From: Rhodospirillales bacterium
GTDB taxonomy: Bacteria; Pseudomonadota; Alphaproteobacteria; Rhodospirillales; UBA2165
Length of the DNA stretch: 33,828 nt
Direction of reading: 5' to 3'
Assembly: GCA_022823235.1 (NCBI GenBank)
Contig: JAJDXO010000017.1
Location: 1-33,828, forward strand
The notes beneath the pieces are model-generated. The model did no database searches, was not told the origin of the DNA, and saw only the letters and a program-made list of their open reading frames with translations. Positions 16,702 to 24,863 of this stretch are shown here, piece by piece. Each line of letters begins with the position of its first letter. The first letter of the stretch is position 1. A program made the position numbers and the translations under genes.

Positions 16702-17664
16702 CTAAACCGCCTGCACGATATCGATATAGGTGTTGGTGTTGTGCTTGACGATGCGCAGCACGTTCACCTTGTTGGCCGTGTTGTCGAAATCGCCGGACAC
16801 ATTGTTGAAACCGGACAGCGTCAGCGCATAGCCGCCGGTCTCATCGACCGTCAGTTCCAGCTCCATCCAGCCTTCGTCCGCATCGTCCGGGGCCGTCAGG
16901 ACCATGGAACCTCCGAGCGTACCGTGCTGAAGATTGCCGTTGGCGATGGAGAGGGTCGTCGCGGAATTGAGATTGCCCAGGTTGTGTGACGAGCCGAGCA
17001 TGCCGACGGTGAGGGTGTCCGATGCGTCGGATTTGAGGGTATCGGCGTCATGGGCCTGAACATCGGAACCAATAGCGACGCCCAAAGTCGACCGGGCCGC
17101 CGCCGCGCTGGCGTCGTCCAGAAGCGTCTCCGCGAACGAACTGACGACGGTGACCAGCGAAAGATCGGCCGGCACCGCATTCTTTAGGTCCGTGCCGTCC
17201 GCATTCCACGTCAGAATTTTGTTGGCCTCCGGTTCCGGCAAGATCGCCGACGCGGTCGAGGTTTCGGAAAAACCTATCTTTCGGTCGACTTCCTCCTTGA
17301 GTTGCTGATCCCGCATCGCCGACCGGTCCAAGGCATCCTCGTGGGCGCTCGCCGGGAACTGTCCGCCCTCCGGGTAGTCGGTTTCCTGAGTTAGATCGAG
17401 ATCCCGCTTGATGGTCAGCGTCTCGCCGCTCGCGGGGGTGTGGTCCGTCGGACCGGTGGACACCGTGACGGTGCCGCCCGATTGAGCGCCGGCGCCGGTC
17501 AGCGTGTACTGCGAGCCTTCCGTCCACGTGGTCTCGTTGCCGTCGGCGTCCCGGTGAATCACCTTGACGTCTGAAGAATTGAGAAAATAGAAGGTCACTG
17601 AGAACGACGACGTCGACCCGTCGCCGTTGTAGGTGACCTTCGCCGTCTCCGAGCTTACGGTCAT
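16702..17664 (-). CDS. tail fibre protein with T7-type N-terminal anchor
   Basis: This 320-residue protein starts with a T7-fibre-like anchor (VTYNGDGSTSSFSVTF, then FLNSSDVKVIHRDADG and SGETLTIKRDLDLTQETDY), continues with a helical DALDRSAMRDQQLKEEVDRKIGF stalk and ends in a beta-rich region. Such N-termini dock the fibre to the short tail. The C-terminal part ends without a lectin tip, which is carried by the next gene. The ATG lies about 330 bases after the previous phage gene, and that space contains repeat copy B. Confidence 0.8.
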   Translation of the reverse strand: MTVSSETAKVTYNGDGSTSSFSVTFYFLNSSDVKVIHRDADGNETTWTEGSQYTLTGAGAQSGGTVTVSTGPTDHTPASGETLTIKRDLDLTQETDYPEGGQFPASAHEDALDRSAMRDQQLKEEVDRKIGFSETSTASAILPEPEANKILTWNADGTDLKNAVPADLSLVTVVSSFAETLLDDASAAAARSTLGVAIGSDVQAHDADTLKSDASDTLTVGMLGSSHNLGNLNSATTLSIANGNLQHGTLGGSMVLTAPDDADEGWMELELTVDETGGYALTLSGFNNVSGDFDNTANKVNVLRIVKHNTNTYIDIVQAV

Positions 17665-17760
17665 TGTTGGGATTCCATTCGGTTGTCGGTTGAGATGGGC
17701 CGGGCCCCGAAAAGCCCGCCGGGTTTCGAGTATTGAACTGGCGAGGACGTTGGGGCGGCA

Positions 17761-17917
17761 CCCCCACCCTAACCCTCCCCCTTCGAGGGGGAGGGGATTT
17801 CAGTGCGTTCCCTCTCCCCCGGAGGGAGAGGGATGCGAAGGCTTGGCGAGCTTGCGAGCCTTAGCCATGCCTGTCCTCCGGCCGGCGGAGCCGGTCCGGT
17901 GGGCTGGGTGAGGGGGA
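17761..17917. repeat. dispersed palindromic repeat, copy B (inside prophage)
   Basis: This element is homologous to 4241-4395 in the reverse orientation: the CCCTAACCCTCCCC hairpin module comes first, then the CCCTCTCC/GGAGAGGG hairpin with ATGCGAAGGCTTGGCGAGC, ending CTGGGTGAGGGGG. It fills most of the 333-base gap between the internal virion protein and the fibre gene. I see no gene in this gap. Confidence 0.8.
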
Positions 17918-17997
17918 TTTTGGGTTGACGCCGCGACATGGAGTCGGCTCAAGCCAGCCAAGCCCCCCCGCTTCGTTTCACAATCGAGGCATCACGC

Positions 17998-18519
17998 TTA
18001 AAAATCCAGTTTTGACAGGCCCGACAGAAGACGAGTCCCGGCGCCGAGGGAACTCTCCCTCGCCGTACCGGAAGCACGAAGCCGCGCAAGGTTGGAACTG
18101 GCCAGGAGATCGTTGGCCCGGGCGGCGCCCGAGGCATTGATCATTCGCATTTCCAATTCGGCCTGCGACGCCGCGTCCTGCTGAGAGAGCAACGCCGAAC
18201 CGCTGCTCAAATCCACCCCCGACGCGGCCAATATCGCCCGTTGGCGCGCGAGAAGCGCGCTGTTCCGCCGGTTGGCCTCCCGGGCCTGGCCGGCAGAGAG
18301 TTGGTTCTGATAGTCGGCTTGCCGTGCCGCAATCGCCGCCTGTTGCGCCGCCTGGGCCGCCGCGGCCCGGCCCGCGGAGACGGCGCCGATCGCACCGGTG
18401 GCGGACCCGAGCGTCGACAACGCGATACCCGGCGAAAATGAACCCGCGGAACCAAACAGTCCCATGGTGGCGGCCTTTGCGCCCCCGGCTGCCGTTCCAA
18501 GGAGAATTCCCTCAGCCAT
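17998..18519 (-). CDS. phage internal virion-type protein
   Basis: This 173-residue protein has a Gly/Ala/Ser-rich hydrophobic N-terminus and a long Ala/Gln-rich helical region (AAAAQAAQQAAIAARQADYQ), followed by SGVDLSSGSALLSQQDAASQAE, a motif common in short-tailed-phage internal virion proteins that may be ejected into the host envelope. I chose the ATG at 18519, which has GGAG at good spacing and overlaps the upstream stop. The role is inferred from gene order and composition. Confidence 0.65.
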   Translation of the reverse strand: MAEGILLGTAAGGAKAATMGLFGSAGSFSPGIALSTLGSATGAIGAVSAGRAAAAQAAQQAAIAARQADYQNQLSAGQAREANRRNSALLARQRAILAASGVDLSSGSALLSQQDAASQAELEMRMINASGAARANDLLASSNLARLRASGTARESSLGAGTRLLSGLSKLDF

Positions 18520-18898
18520 ACATATAGACTCCATCTATTTCCACAAATCCGAGGCGAGCGAGAAATTCCCGCCCGACATCCGTACGCCCCTCTGCGCCAA
18601 TGCGTCGGACTCCCTGGTCCTCGAGCGCCGCAATTCCCCGGCGGACGGCTCGCACGAACGCCACCGGCCGGCGGCGAATACCGTCGCTCAGCAGGAACGA
18701 AACGGCCGCACTGCCGCCGGCCTCGATAATGGCGACGAACCCGAGCGTATTGCCGCTCTCTCTGATCGAGTACGCGATTTCGTCCCACCGGTTTACGGCC
18801 GCGACATGGGCCAGATCCCGATCGCCGATAGCCTCTTTTTCCAAGTCGCCCGGCTCAAATCCGGACAGGTGACGGAATTCGAAGGGCTCCAGCCTCAT
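18512..18898 (-). CDS. small phage protein with GNAT-like fold features
   Basis: This 128-residue protein overlaps the nozzle gene stop (ATGA) and the next gene start. The sequence ALEDQGVRRIGAEG followed by GREFLARLGFVEIDGVYMYG looks like the C-terminal half of a GNAT acetyltransferase, a type often seen at this position in podovirus virion operons. The acetyl-CoA loop is not obvious, so it may be structural. The three-gene overlap supports a true late gene. Confidence 0.65.
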   Translation of the reverse strand: MRLEPFEFRHLSGFEPGDLEKEAIGDRDLAHVAAVNRWDEIAYSIRESGNTLGFVAIIEAGGSAAVSFLLSDGIRRRPVAFVRAVRRGIAALEDQGVRRIGAEGRTDVGREFLARLGFVEIDGVYMYG

Positions 18899-21552
18899 CG
18901 CGTGTTCACCTTGATCCGCGGGCTGACGGCGAGGAGCGTAAAGGGCACCGGGTCCTCGCCCTGGATGCAGACGCGCGTGTCGGTATCGTAGTCGCCATCG
19001 AACTCCGCATATTTTTCGCCGGAGAACAGGGGAACGGCGGAATCCATGTCGTCGGAAACGTCCCGGAACGGCACGGTCTGCAGGTTGCTTTCCGTGGGGC
19101 CGACCCGGGCGTTCAGCGAGTTCATGAGCATGAGGGTGACGCCGTCGATCCGCTTTGTCTGACCCTGCGCCGTTCCCTGCGGCGAGCCGGCTTCCCACTT
19201 CAGGCTTTCGTAGCTGTGGCGATAGCCAAGTCCGCATTGGACCCGGGCCGCCGGCGCGTCCAATGAAATCCGCCCCGAGCCGACGATCCTGTCGGCGTGG
19301 ACGGCCCCGTCGGCGAGCACTTTGACGGTTTGACCCTCCAGGTGATCAAGGCCCGTAATCGCCGATACTTTCTTCCTGACCTGCCCGCCGGACCCGTAGG
19401 CGGTGAAAGAAGCGCCGTCGACGCCGCCGCCCTCGGCCGTTTGCAGTTCGAAGGTGTCCGTCGTGGCGTTGGCGACGACGTAGCCGTTCGTATTGAGTTC
19501 GGTCATGCCGACGACGTTGTCGATGCGAACGGCATCACCATTCGAGTACCCGTGAGCGGCCGCGGTAATGACCACCGGGTCGCCTTGGGTTGCGCCCGTG
19601 ATGCTGATCGGCTGGTCGAAACTGAGACCGGAATCCACGTAAAAGGCGTCGCTCTGGTCGTCGCCCGAATCGTAAGCCGCCTCGAAGAATTCGACGTACC
19701 GGCACGTTCCGCCGTTTATCGTCCGCTTGCAGACGATCCAGGTCTCATCCCGATTGGCGCCGGGAACGACGGTCACGGACTCGGCGGCCGCGTTCGAGCC
19801 CCGGAACGCTCCTCCCAGGATCTGCCGGGACCAGCCGATAACGTTCTGGTCGGGCTGGTAGGTGAAAGCCGGCATCACGCCGTCGCACCGGACCGTCCAC
19901 AGCGTGCTGTCCAACTCCTGCTGGTACGCCATGCTTTCCAGCCCGCCGATGGAGACGTGATCGGAGAGCAATGTCATGTCGAGGGACTGCACGCCGTCGA
20001 GTTCCGCGTCGTAAGCCAGTTCGAGAATCTTGCGCCGCGCCTTTTGAAGGTACATCAAGCGCCCCCGCATCAGGGCGGGGTCGTTTCTGGACGATCCGTA
20101 AGCCGTCTGGCGCTTCACGTCGATGTCGGTGGGCGTCAGCACGGAGCCGGACGACCTGACCGTCCACTCGCCGCCGGCCGTGCCGATGAGCAGATCGCCC
20201 TGATAGGCCAGCATCCAGCGGATCACGTTCACCTGGTCGGCGGAGATCGTGTAATCGATGGCGTCGTCGTCCTCGACGGTACCGTCGTTGGCGTCGTCCC
20301 GGTTGTCGGGCGTCATGTTTTCGAAGTCGGCGGATTGGCTGAGCCAAAAGGTCTGCGGCTGTCCGGTGGTGCCGGAGAAGCCGAGGCGCTGCTCGAAGAA
20401 GTAAACGATGCCGGGATAGCCGGATGTTTCCGACCAGGCGCCCAATCGCCAGGTGGTCTTCGCTGTCGGCCCTGTTTCGAAATCATGAATGACATCCGCC
20501 GTGACCGAAGTCGTCGACGCAACCGCGGTAATCACCGCCGTCCCCCATTTGGACGACTTCTTGTAGCGCACCAACCGCCCGATATCCGTCGCGAGAAATC
20601 CCTGCCCCTTGTTGATTCCGTCGGTCGCCGACGCGGTGATGGTGATCCCGGTACCGGTATTGGCGGACGGCCTTAGCGTGGTCGAGGTCGTATTCTCTTT
20701 CAGATACGGCCCGTCGTCGAATTCAACCTCCGTCAACGACCAGCCGGCATGGCCGGAACGCTCCAGTTTGCGGACGCCGTGGCTCTGGTGGCAGATGTAA
20801 AGCACGTCGGCGCTCTGGGCGAAATTGAGCTGCGGCAGATCGGTCTCGAGATACGGCGTTCCGATTTCGACCGCCGCATTGTCGATGAATGACACGCCGT
20901 CGAGGCCGGGTGCCCCCGACGACTGAGTAAACCGGACGTGAAAGGTGGTGTTCGACGCGCCCGGCGTGAAGGCGTAGCAGTGGTAACCGGTGCCGAACTC
21001 CACGTCAGAGAGGATCTCCTCGCCGCCGGCGGTGGTGCCGACCCGAAGCTTGAGCCTGCTACCGGCGATCCCCCGCACGCGGAACATCAGGACATGTTCC
21101 TTGGTCTCATTCCCCGATGTGACGGTGACGCTTTGGGTCAGGTGAGCGCCGGACGCGAACAACGCCTTGCCGGTCGAGTGGCTCACGCCGGATGCCGTCC
21201 AACCGGAAAGATCGCTGTCGAACGTGCCGTTGGCGACGGCGGCATCCGTACCCGCGGCGACGATCTGTCCCCGGTCCTTGTAGAACCGGAGATATCCCTC
21301 GCCTGCCTCCAGGACATAGGCCTGGTGTTCGGAGAACTCGAAGGGCAGAAGGCGCGGCTTCCTGGACGAATCCTTCACCGCAGCCACGTACCGGGTGCCG
21401 GGCCGCCGGGCCGCGCCTCCCTGGGGGATCGGCAGCATGTTTTCAAGCTTGGCGCAGGCCAGCGGATATTTCTGGAAATCGGTCCGCGCCGCCATGCGCG
21501 GCGAGAACTCGCCGGCGTTGAGGCTCGGCTGCAAGGGTGTGACTTTGGGCAT
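18895..21552 (-). CDS. tail nozzle / tail tubular protein B-like
   Basis: This 885-residue protein begins with a block widely conserved in short-tailed phages: LQPSLNAGEFSPRM, a run through the KLENMLPIPQGGAARRPGTR segment to LLPFEFSEHQAYVLE, and GYLRFYKDRGQI. The rest is beta-rich with repeated Gly/Asp turns. By position after connector, capsid and tail tube A it should form the tail nozzle. The ATG has GGAGAG 3 bases upstream, but a strong terminator-like hairpin lies only 11 bases before the start. Confidence 0.8.
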   Translation of the reverse strand: MPKVTPLQPSLNAGEFSPRMAARTDFQKYPLACAKLENMLPIPQGGAARRPGTRYVAAVKDSSRKPRLLPFEFSEHQAYVLEAGEGYLRFYKDRGQIVAAGTDAAVANGTFDSDLSGWTASGVSHSTGKALFASGAHLTQSVTVTSGNETKEHVLMFRVRGIAGSRLKLRVGTTAGGEEILSDVEFGTGYHCYAFTPGASNTTFHVRFTQSSGAPGLDGVSFIDNAAVEIGTPYLETDLPQLNFAQSADVLYICHQSHGVRKLERSGHAGWSLTEVEFDDGPYLKENTTSTTLRPSANTGTGITITASATDGINKGQGFLATDIGRLVRYKKSSKWGTAVITAVASTTSVTADVIHDFETGPTAKTTWRLGAWSETSGYPGIVYFFEQRLGFSGTTGQPQTFWLSQSADFENMTPDNRDDANDGTVEDDDAIDYTISADQVNVIRWMLAYQGDLLIGTAGGEWTVRSSGSVLTPTDIDVKRQTAYGSSRNDPALMRGRLMYLQKARRKILELAYDAELDGVQSLDMTLLSDHVSIGGLESMAYQQELDSTLWTVRCDGVMPAFTYQPDQNVIGWSRQILGGAFRGSNAAAESVTVVPGANRDETWIVCKRTINGGTCRYVEFFEAAYDSGDDQSDAFYVDSGLSFDQPISITGATQGDPVVITAAAHGYSNGDAVRIDNVVGMTELNTNGYVVANATTDTFELQTAEGGGVDGASFTAYGSGGQVRKKVSAITGLDHLEGQTVKVLADGAVHADRIVGSGRISLDAPAARVQCGLGYRHSYESLKWEAGSPQGTAQGQTKRIDGVTLMLMNSLNARVGPTESNLQTVPFRDVSDDMDSAVPLFSGEKYAEFDGDYDTDTRVCIQGEDPVPFTLLAVSPRIKVNTR

Positions 21553-21563
21553 GGTCTCTCCAA

Positions 21564-21586
21564 CAAAAAACCGCCCGGTTGGGCGG
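21564..21586 (-). terminator. intrinsic terminator directly upstream of the tail nozzle gene
   Basis: On the - strand CCGCCC-AACC-GGGCGG is followed by TTTTTTG, a textbook rho-independent terminator. It ends 11 bases before the nozzle gene ATG. No convincing - strand gene lies in the 1.1 kb upstream, so it would stop transcription coming from the accessory island or from tail tube protein A. Confidence 0.8.
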
Positions 21587-21659
21587 ACTCGTTTGCTCCG
21601 TGTTGCTGTGGGTCATTTGTCCACACAGGCCGAATTAGTTATATGTATCAAAGAGTTGT

Positions 21660-21698
21660 TTGTGCATACATCAGATTGTATTTACAATGTATACACAA
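21660..21698. promoter_or_regulatory. candidate operator of the DUF1778/GNAT toxin-antitoxin pair
   Basis: Two 12-base arms, TTGTGCATACAT (21660-21671) and ATGTATACACAA (21687-21698), are inverted with one mismatch and a 15-base spacer. A smaller inverted pair ATTGT/ACAAT (21675-21679, 21684-21688) lies between them. The AT-rich stretch is 50-90 bases before the antitoxin ATG, where promoter and operator are expected. Ribbon-helix-helix DUF1778 antitoxins are known to repress their own operons at palindromes. Confidence 0.55.
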
Positions 21699-21747
21699 TG
21701 ACTTATGTTCCTGTCATTGCTGCATCACACGCTTAGGAGAAGCTCAC

Positions 21748-22053
21748 ATGACAAGCGACCCGGCGGTTGGAACCACCGGCGACAAGGTGCGCCGCAACGT
21801 TACGATCAACGTCCGGGCTACGGCATATGTGCGCGACATAATCGATCAGGCCGCCTCGATCATGGGCAAGTCTCGTAGCGAGTTCATGCTCGAATGTGCT
21901 CGCAGCCGTGCGGAGGACGTACTACTCGACCAAAGACTATTTGCGCTGGATGACGCTCGATACGAAGAATTTATTCGCATCCTCGAAGGGCCCGCGCCCG
22001 CCGGCGACAGCCTGAAATCCCTGTTGGCGGGGAAGGCGCCGTGGGAGACGTAA
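21748..22053 (+). CDS. DUF1778 antitoxin (ribbon-helix-helix, TacA-like)
   Basis: This 101-residue protein has the DUF1778 pattern: VRRNVTINVRATAYVRDIID, then AASIMGKSRSEFMLECARSRAEDVLLDQRLF, and a C-terminal tail around FIRILEGPAPA that wraps the toxin. The ATG at 21748 has a strong TTAGGAGA site. The gene overlaps the GNAT toxin by 13 bases. It would neutralise the acetyltransferase and repress the operon. It is cargo inside the prophage tail operon and faces against it. Confidence 0.92.
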   Translation: MTSDPAVGTTGDKVRRNVTINVRATAYVRDIIDQAASIMGKSRSEFMLECARSRAEDVLLDQRLFALDDARYEEFIRILEGPAPAGDSLKSLLAGKAPWET

Positions 22054-22571
22054 CCCCATTTACCCAGGGAGGGGGCGCCGGCTACCGCGCCCCCTCTGCA
22101 ATATCGGAACACCACGATTGCTCCCGCTTCGATTGCGGCAAGGAAGAGCTGAATCGCTGGCTCCGGGAAACCGCGCTGAAGAGCGAGGGCGCCTCCGCAA
22201 GAACATATGTCGTTTGCGAGGGCGCCGTGGTCGTCGGTTACTACACGTTATCGGCAGGCGGCGTTTTTCGCGCCAGCCTCCCAACGGCAAAATCCCGCCG
22301 AGGCATGCCCAATCATGTGCCTGTTATCATCATTGGGCGATTGGCCGTCGACCGGGATCACCAAGGCCGGGGCATTGCAGCGGGCATGCTCAAGGAGGCA
22401 ATCCTGCGTTCCGTCGAGGCATCGCGAACCATCGGTGTTCGCGGAATTCTCGTCCACGCGTTCGATGACACGTCGATACCGTTTTACGCGAAGTATGACT
22501 TTGCTCCGTCGCCGATCGACGCCCGGACGTTCATCCTGCCGATCGAGACGGCAATAGACGCGCTAAAATAA
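22041..22571 (+). CDS. GNAT acetyltransferase toxin (TacT-like)
   Basis: This 176-residue GNAT protein belongs to the toxins that acetylate aminoacyl-tRNA and block translation. It shows EHHDCSRFDCGKEELNRWL near the N-terminus, the acetyl-CoA loop VDRDHQGRGIAAGML (about 109-123) and IPFYAKYDF with the conserved tyrosine near the C-terminus. The start is GTG, within the antitoxin gene. All expected parts are present, so the module looks intact. Confidence 0.92.
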   Translation: MGDVTPFTQGGGAGYRAPSAISEHHDCSRFDCGKEELNRWLRETALKSEGASARTYVVCEGAVVVGYYTLSAGGVFRASLPTAKSRRGMPNHVPVIIIGRLAVDRDHQGRGIAAGMLKEAILRSVEASRTIGVRGILVHAFDDTSIPFYAKYDFAPSPIDARTFILPIETAIDALK

Positions 22572-22576
22572 AGTTT

Positions 22577-22598
22577 GGCCGGGATTGCAGTCCCGGCC
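22577..22598. terminator. hairpin after the GNAT toxin gene
   Basis: GGCCGGGA-TTGCAG-TCCCGGCC is a perfect 8-bp stem five bases after the toxin stop. It lacks a clear T-run on the + strand, so termination efficiency is uncertain. A second inverted pair GGAGCCG/CGGCTCC follows at about 22617-22668 and could extend the structured 3' end. Confidence 0.5.
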
Positions 22599-22725
22599 TC
22601 GTATCCCCGCCCGGTTGGAGCCGCGCCGCTGGTTTCAAAAACTTCGGCGCCTTAGGGCTGGCGGCTCCTCCGGCCGACCAGTTTCTTTAGGGGATTATAT
22701 AGTTAAGTTGCCAAGGCGCAACGGG

Positions 22726-22878
22726 CTATAGCTCGAACGGCCAGCCGAACAGCCAGGACAGAAGCAAGACACCAGCGCCGATCTGGAGGAAGAGAAACAC
22801 GCCTCCGATGGCGAACGTGGCGAGATGAAACACCGCGACAGCAACAATGCCGCCGACCGCACCGAGGACCTTCCGCAT
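22726..22878 (-). CDS. small two-TM membrane protein
   Basis: This 50-residue protein consists of two hydrophobic helices (KVLGAVGGIVAVAVFHLATFAIG and GVFLFLQIGAGVLLLSWLFG) with almost no soluble part. The ATG at 22878 is 19 bases after the stop of the secreted-protein gene, so they form a pair on the - strand. A longer frame back to 22986 exists but would overlap that gene. Function is unknown; small holin- or toxin-like membrane peptides look similar. Confidence 0.5.
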   Translation of the reverse strand: MRKVLGAVGGIVAVAVFHLATFAIGGVFLFLQIGAGVLLLSWLFGWPFEL

Positions 22879-22897
22879 TACGGCAACCGCCACTACG

Positions 22898-23494
22898 TCA
22901 TTTATGCCGCCTCCACCCTTCCCCGAATATGGCGAGGCAAGTGAAGCGCCTTCCGTCGCGGTCGGTGGCGTTCGCGAGGACGGCACTCCAGTTGGACGTC
23001 CCAGGATTGATGAAAATTTCCAGAACGCTGCCGATATACCGCCGGCCTCTGGCGGCCAGCCTCTCGCCGTGCTCCGATTTCAGCTGCCCGATGACCTCGG
23101 GATAGTGGCCGCAGTTTTCCTCGGGGTTGGCTGACATTTTTTTTATCGTCTGGCCTGTAGGCCGGGCGGGCTTGCCGGTTTTATACGTTCGCCATTTTTG
23201 CCCGTTCCCGAAAACGCCGATACAGGCTGGGCGCTTCCAACCGTTGACGGGGGTGGTGCCCGAAATGACCGTGCTCCAGCTGGGGGCCCTGGGATTGGTG
23301 TAGACTTCGAACGCGCCGACCTTGCCCGACTCTCTCGTCTGGCCGCTGGCCGCCAACGTCTCTCCACGCTCCGACTTTAACCACGCGACCACCTCGGAGT
23401 AGGAGCCGCACTCTTCCCCATCAGCGGGACCAGCCGCCATGGATGGTGACGCCAGCAGCATGGTGGATAGGATGAATAAAACGATGATTCGCAA
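22898..23494 (-). CDS. secreted protein with two copies of one small domain
   Basis: This 198-residue protein has a signal peptide (LFILSTMLLASPSMAAG) and two homologous domains of about 70 residues. Each starts with Cys-Gly-x-Tyr, then EV, LKSE-GE-LAA-G, an FxVY/IFI-NP strand, S-W-S-V, a second Cys and a closing F-G-x-G-x-W-R. The conserved cysteine pair in each suggests a disulfide in the periplasm. The TTG start has GGGAGG 6 bases upstream. Single-domain relatives occur near phage lysis genes, and a truncated one is at 14368-14538. Function unknown; a cell-envelope or lysis-associated role is inferred. Confidence 0.75.
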   Translation of the reverse strand: MRIIVLFILSTMLLASPSMAAGPADGEECGSYSEVVAWLKSERGETLAASGQTRESGKVGAFEVYTNPRAPSWSTVISGTTPVNGWKRPACIGVFGNGQKWRTYKTGKPARPTGQTIKKMSANPEENCGHYPEVIGQLKSEHGERLAARGRRYIGSVLEIFINPGTSNWSAVLANATDRDGRRFTCLAIFGEGWRRHK

Positions 23495-23644
23495 AGAAAG
23501 CCCTCCCGGTTAGAGGGAGAGCGCACTTGTACGCAGAGGGGCCTACTGTTAGCGTCCCATTGGTGGTGCGGTTCGGTGCGCTCTCCCAAGATGCCACTTT
23601 TTCATCTTCTGTCATGCACGGAAATAGTCCGGTTCACGTTATAA

Positions 23645-24292
23645 TTACTCTTCTGATGTAGTCTGTTCGGTGACAAATGTTTCCAGTGCCAGTTTGGCAT
23701 CGCCCTGCATGAACATCTCCAACTGTCGGCTAATGTGTGCTACCCGACCCCGACCCCATTTCACCACTTTCCTGCCCAAGAGCACGAACAGGATCGGCAA
23801 GAAAGCGGACGATGATAAAACGATCCAACTCGCCCAGGCGCCAGCACCCATAAAGTATTCCTCACCCCAAGGTGCTAAATTCAATTCATGCACCGGGCCG
23901 AGGATCAATGCTCCCAATGAAATCACTGTCATAATTCCGGAGATTCTTCGGTCTAGGTGTTGGTGAAAGAGGTGCGTATAGACCCGCCCCCATAATCCGA
24001 CCGATTGGGGCATTTTTGGCGGAGGGTTTCGATTGTTGTCGTCAGCGTCCTCAATTGCCGCGAGCCACACCAACTCGACAATGTACTCTTGTTTATCGAT
24101 TTTGTTCAGAAAGTCGCTATTACCGTCGCGCAGTCGCGTGAGTAGCGCGCGGGCAGGCTCACGAATTTGTTTCCTGTACCTGAACCTTTCCAGGTTCAAA
24201 TATGAGATATTAATTGCAAAGCCTGTGGCCGATATCGGCTCCAAAGCCGGTAATGCCGACACCACCAAGGCACCCACATCTGGGTAGGACAC
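23645..24292 (-). CDS. two-TM membrane protein of unknown function
   Basis: This 215-residue protein has a soluble, charged N-terminal half (RFRYRKQIREPARALLTRLR; residues about 30-110), then two strong membrane helices (SGIMTVISLGALILGPV and WIVLSSSAFLPILFVLLG), and a basic C-terminal tail. The start is a GTG after AGGGGG. It follows the PLD-like gene by 60 bases in the same direction, so they are probably one unit. It resembles no family I can name. A membrane effector paired with a cytosolic sensor is one reading, by analogy with defence pairs only. Confidence 0.6.
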   Translation of the reverse strand: MSYPDVGALVVSALPALEPISATGFAINISYLNLERFRYRKQIREPARALLTRLRDGNSDFLNKIDKQEYIVELVWLAAIEDADDNNRNPPPKMPQSVGLWGRVYTHLFHQHLDRRISGIMTVISLGALILGPVHELNLAPWGEEYFMGAGAWASWIVLSSSAFLPILFVLLGRKVVKWGRGRVAHISRQLEMFMQGDAKLALETFVTEQTTSEE

Positions 24293-24352
24293 CTGGCCCC
24301 CTAGAGGCTATTTCTCTTTATGGTTTAGAGGTTTATCAGACTGGCACGGAGT

Positions 24353-24856
24353 CTACAACTTCTCGGATTTATCCCAAATCATGCCAAAAACATGCCGCAT
24401 GCTGCCAGCGCCGTCCGGGTCACCGAATGCAGCAATTGCGGCCGGCTGATTTTTGTCCTGCTCGAACCGATAGCTGTCATCATCCATGACCATGAAGTGG
24501 AATTTATAGGTTTCCTGGATTTGTGGCGGAACGTAGCGGAATTCAACATGCGGGTGGTCAGCAAAGGCATGACGAAATGGGTGCCTGCCCGCGGCTTCGT
24601 TGTTCTTCTCTTCCAGCATCACACGAACGCGTGTCTCCGAATCGGCAAGAAACAATCGCGCGGCCTCGACTACTTCGTCCGGGCCATAAACGCGCGCGTT
24701 GAGTTCCCCGGTCAAGATTGACACATCACGCGTCGCGTGAGAGAACATCTCTTCCACGATGATTGCCGCATGATCCAGAGAACCGTTGTATATTGGTTCG
24801 CCGTCACGCGCACGCGCGAGACGCCTGACCCGCTCCCGATATCCTTCCAAGGACAT
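24353..24856 (-). CDS. PLD-like single-domain protein of unknown function
   Basis: This 167-residue protein has a helical start, then DHAAIIVEEMFSHATRDVSILTGELNARVYG, RVRVMLEEKN, and HVEFRYVP followed by YKFHFMVMDDDSYRFE and a final AAFGDPDGAGSMRHVF. The order (helix, strand, exposed loop, H-containing strand, Asp-rich turn, Asn/Asp-Pro) recalls half of a phospholipase-D fold, but a complete HxKxxxxD is not present. I used the ATG at 24856; a GTG at 24886 is possible. The gene is probably coupled to the 31-codon ORF ending at 24864 and followed by the two-TM gene. Function unknown. Confidence 0.65.
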   Translation of the reverse strand: MSLEGYRERVRRLARARDGEPIYNGSLDHAAIIVEEMFSHATRDVSILTGELNARVYGPDEVVEAARLFLADSETRVRVMLEEKNNEAAGRHPFRHAFADHPHVEFRYVPPQIQETYKFHFMVMDDDSYRFEQDKNQPAAIAAFGDPDGAGSMRHVFGMIWDKSEKL

Positions 24857-24863
24857 TTTTTTC

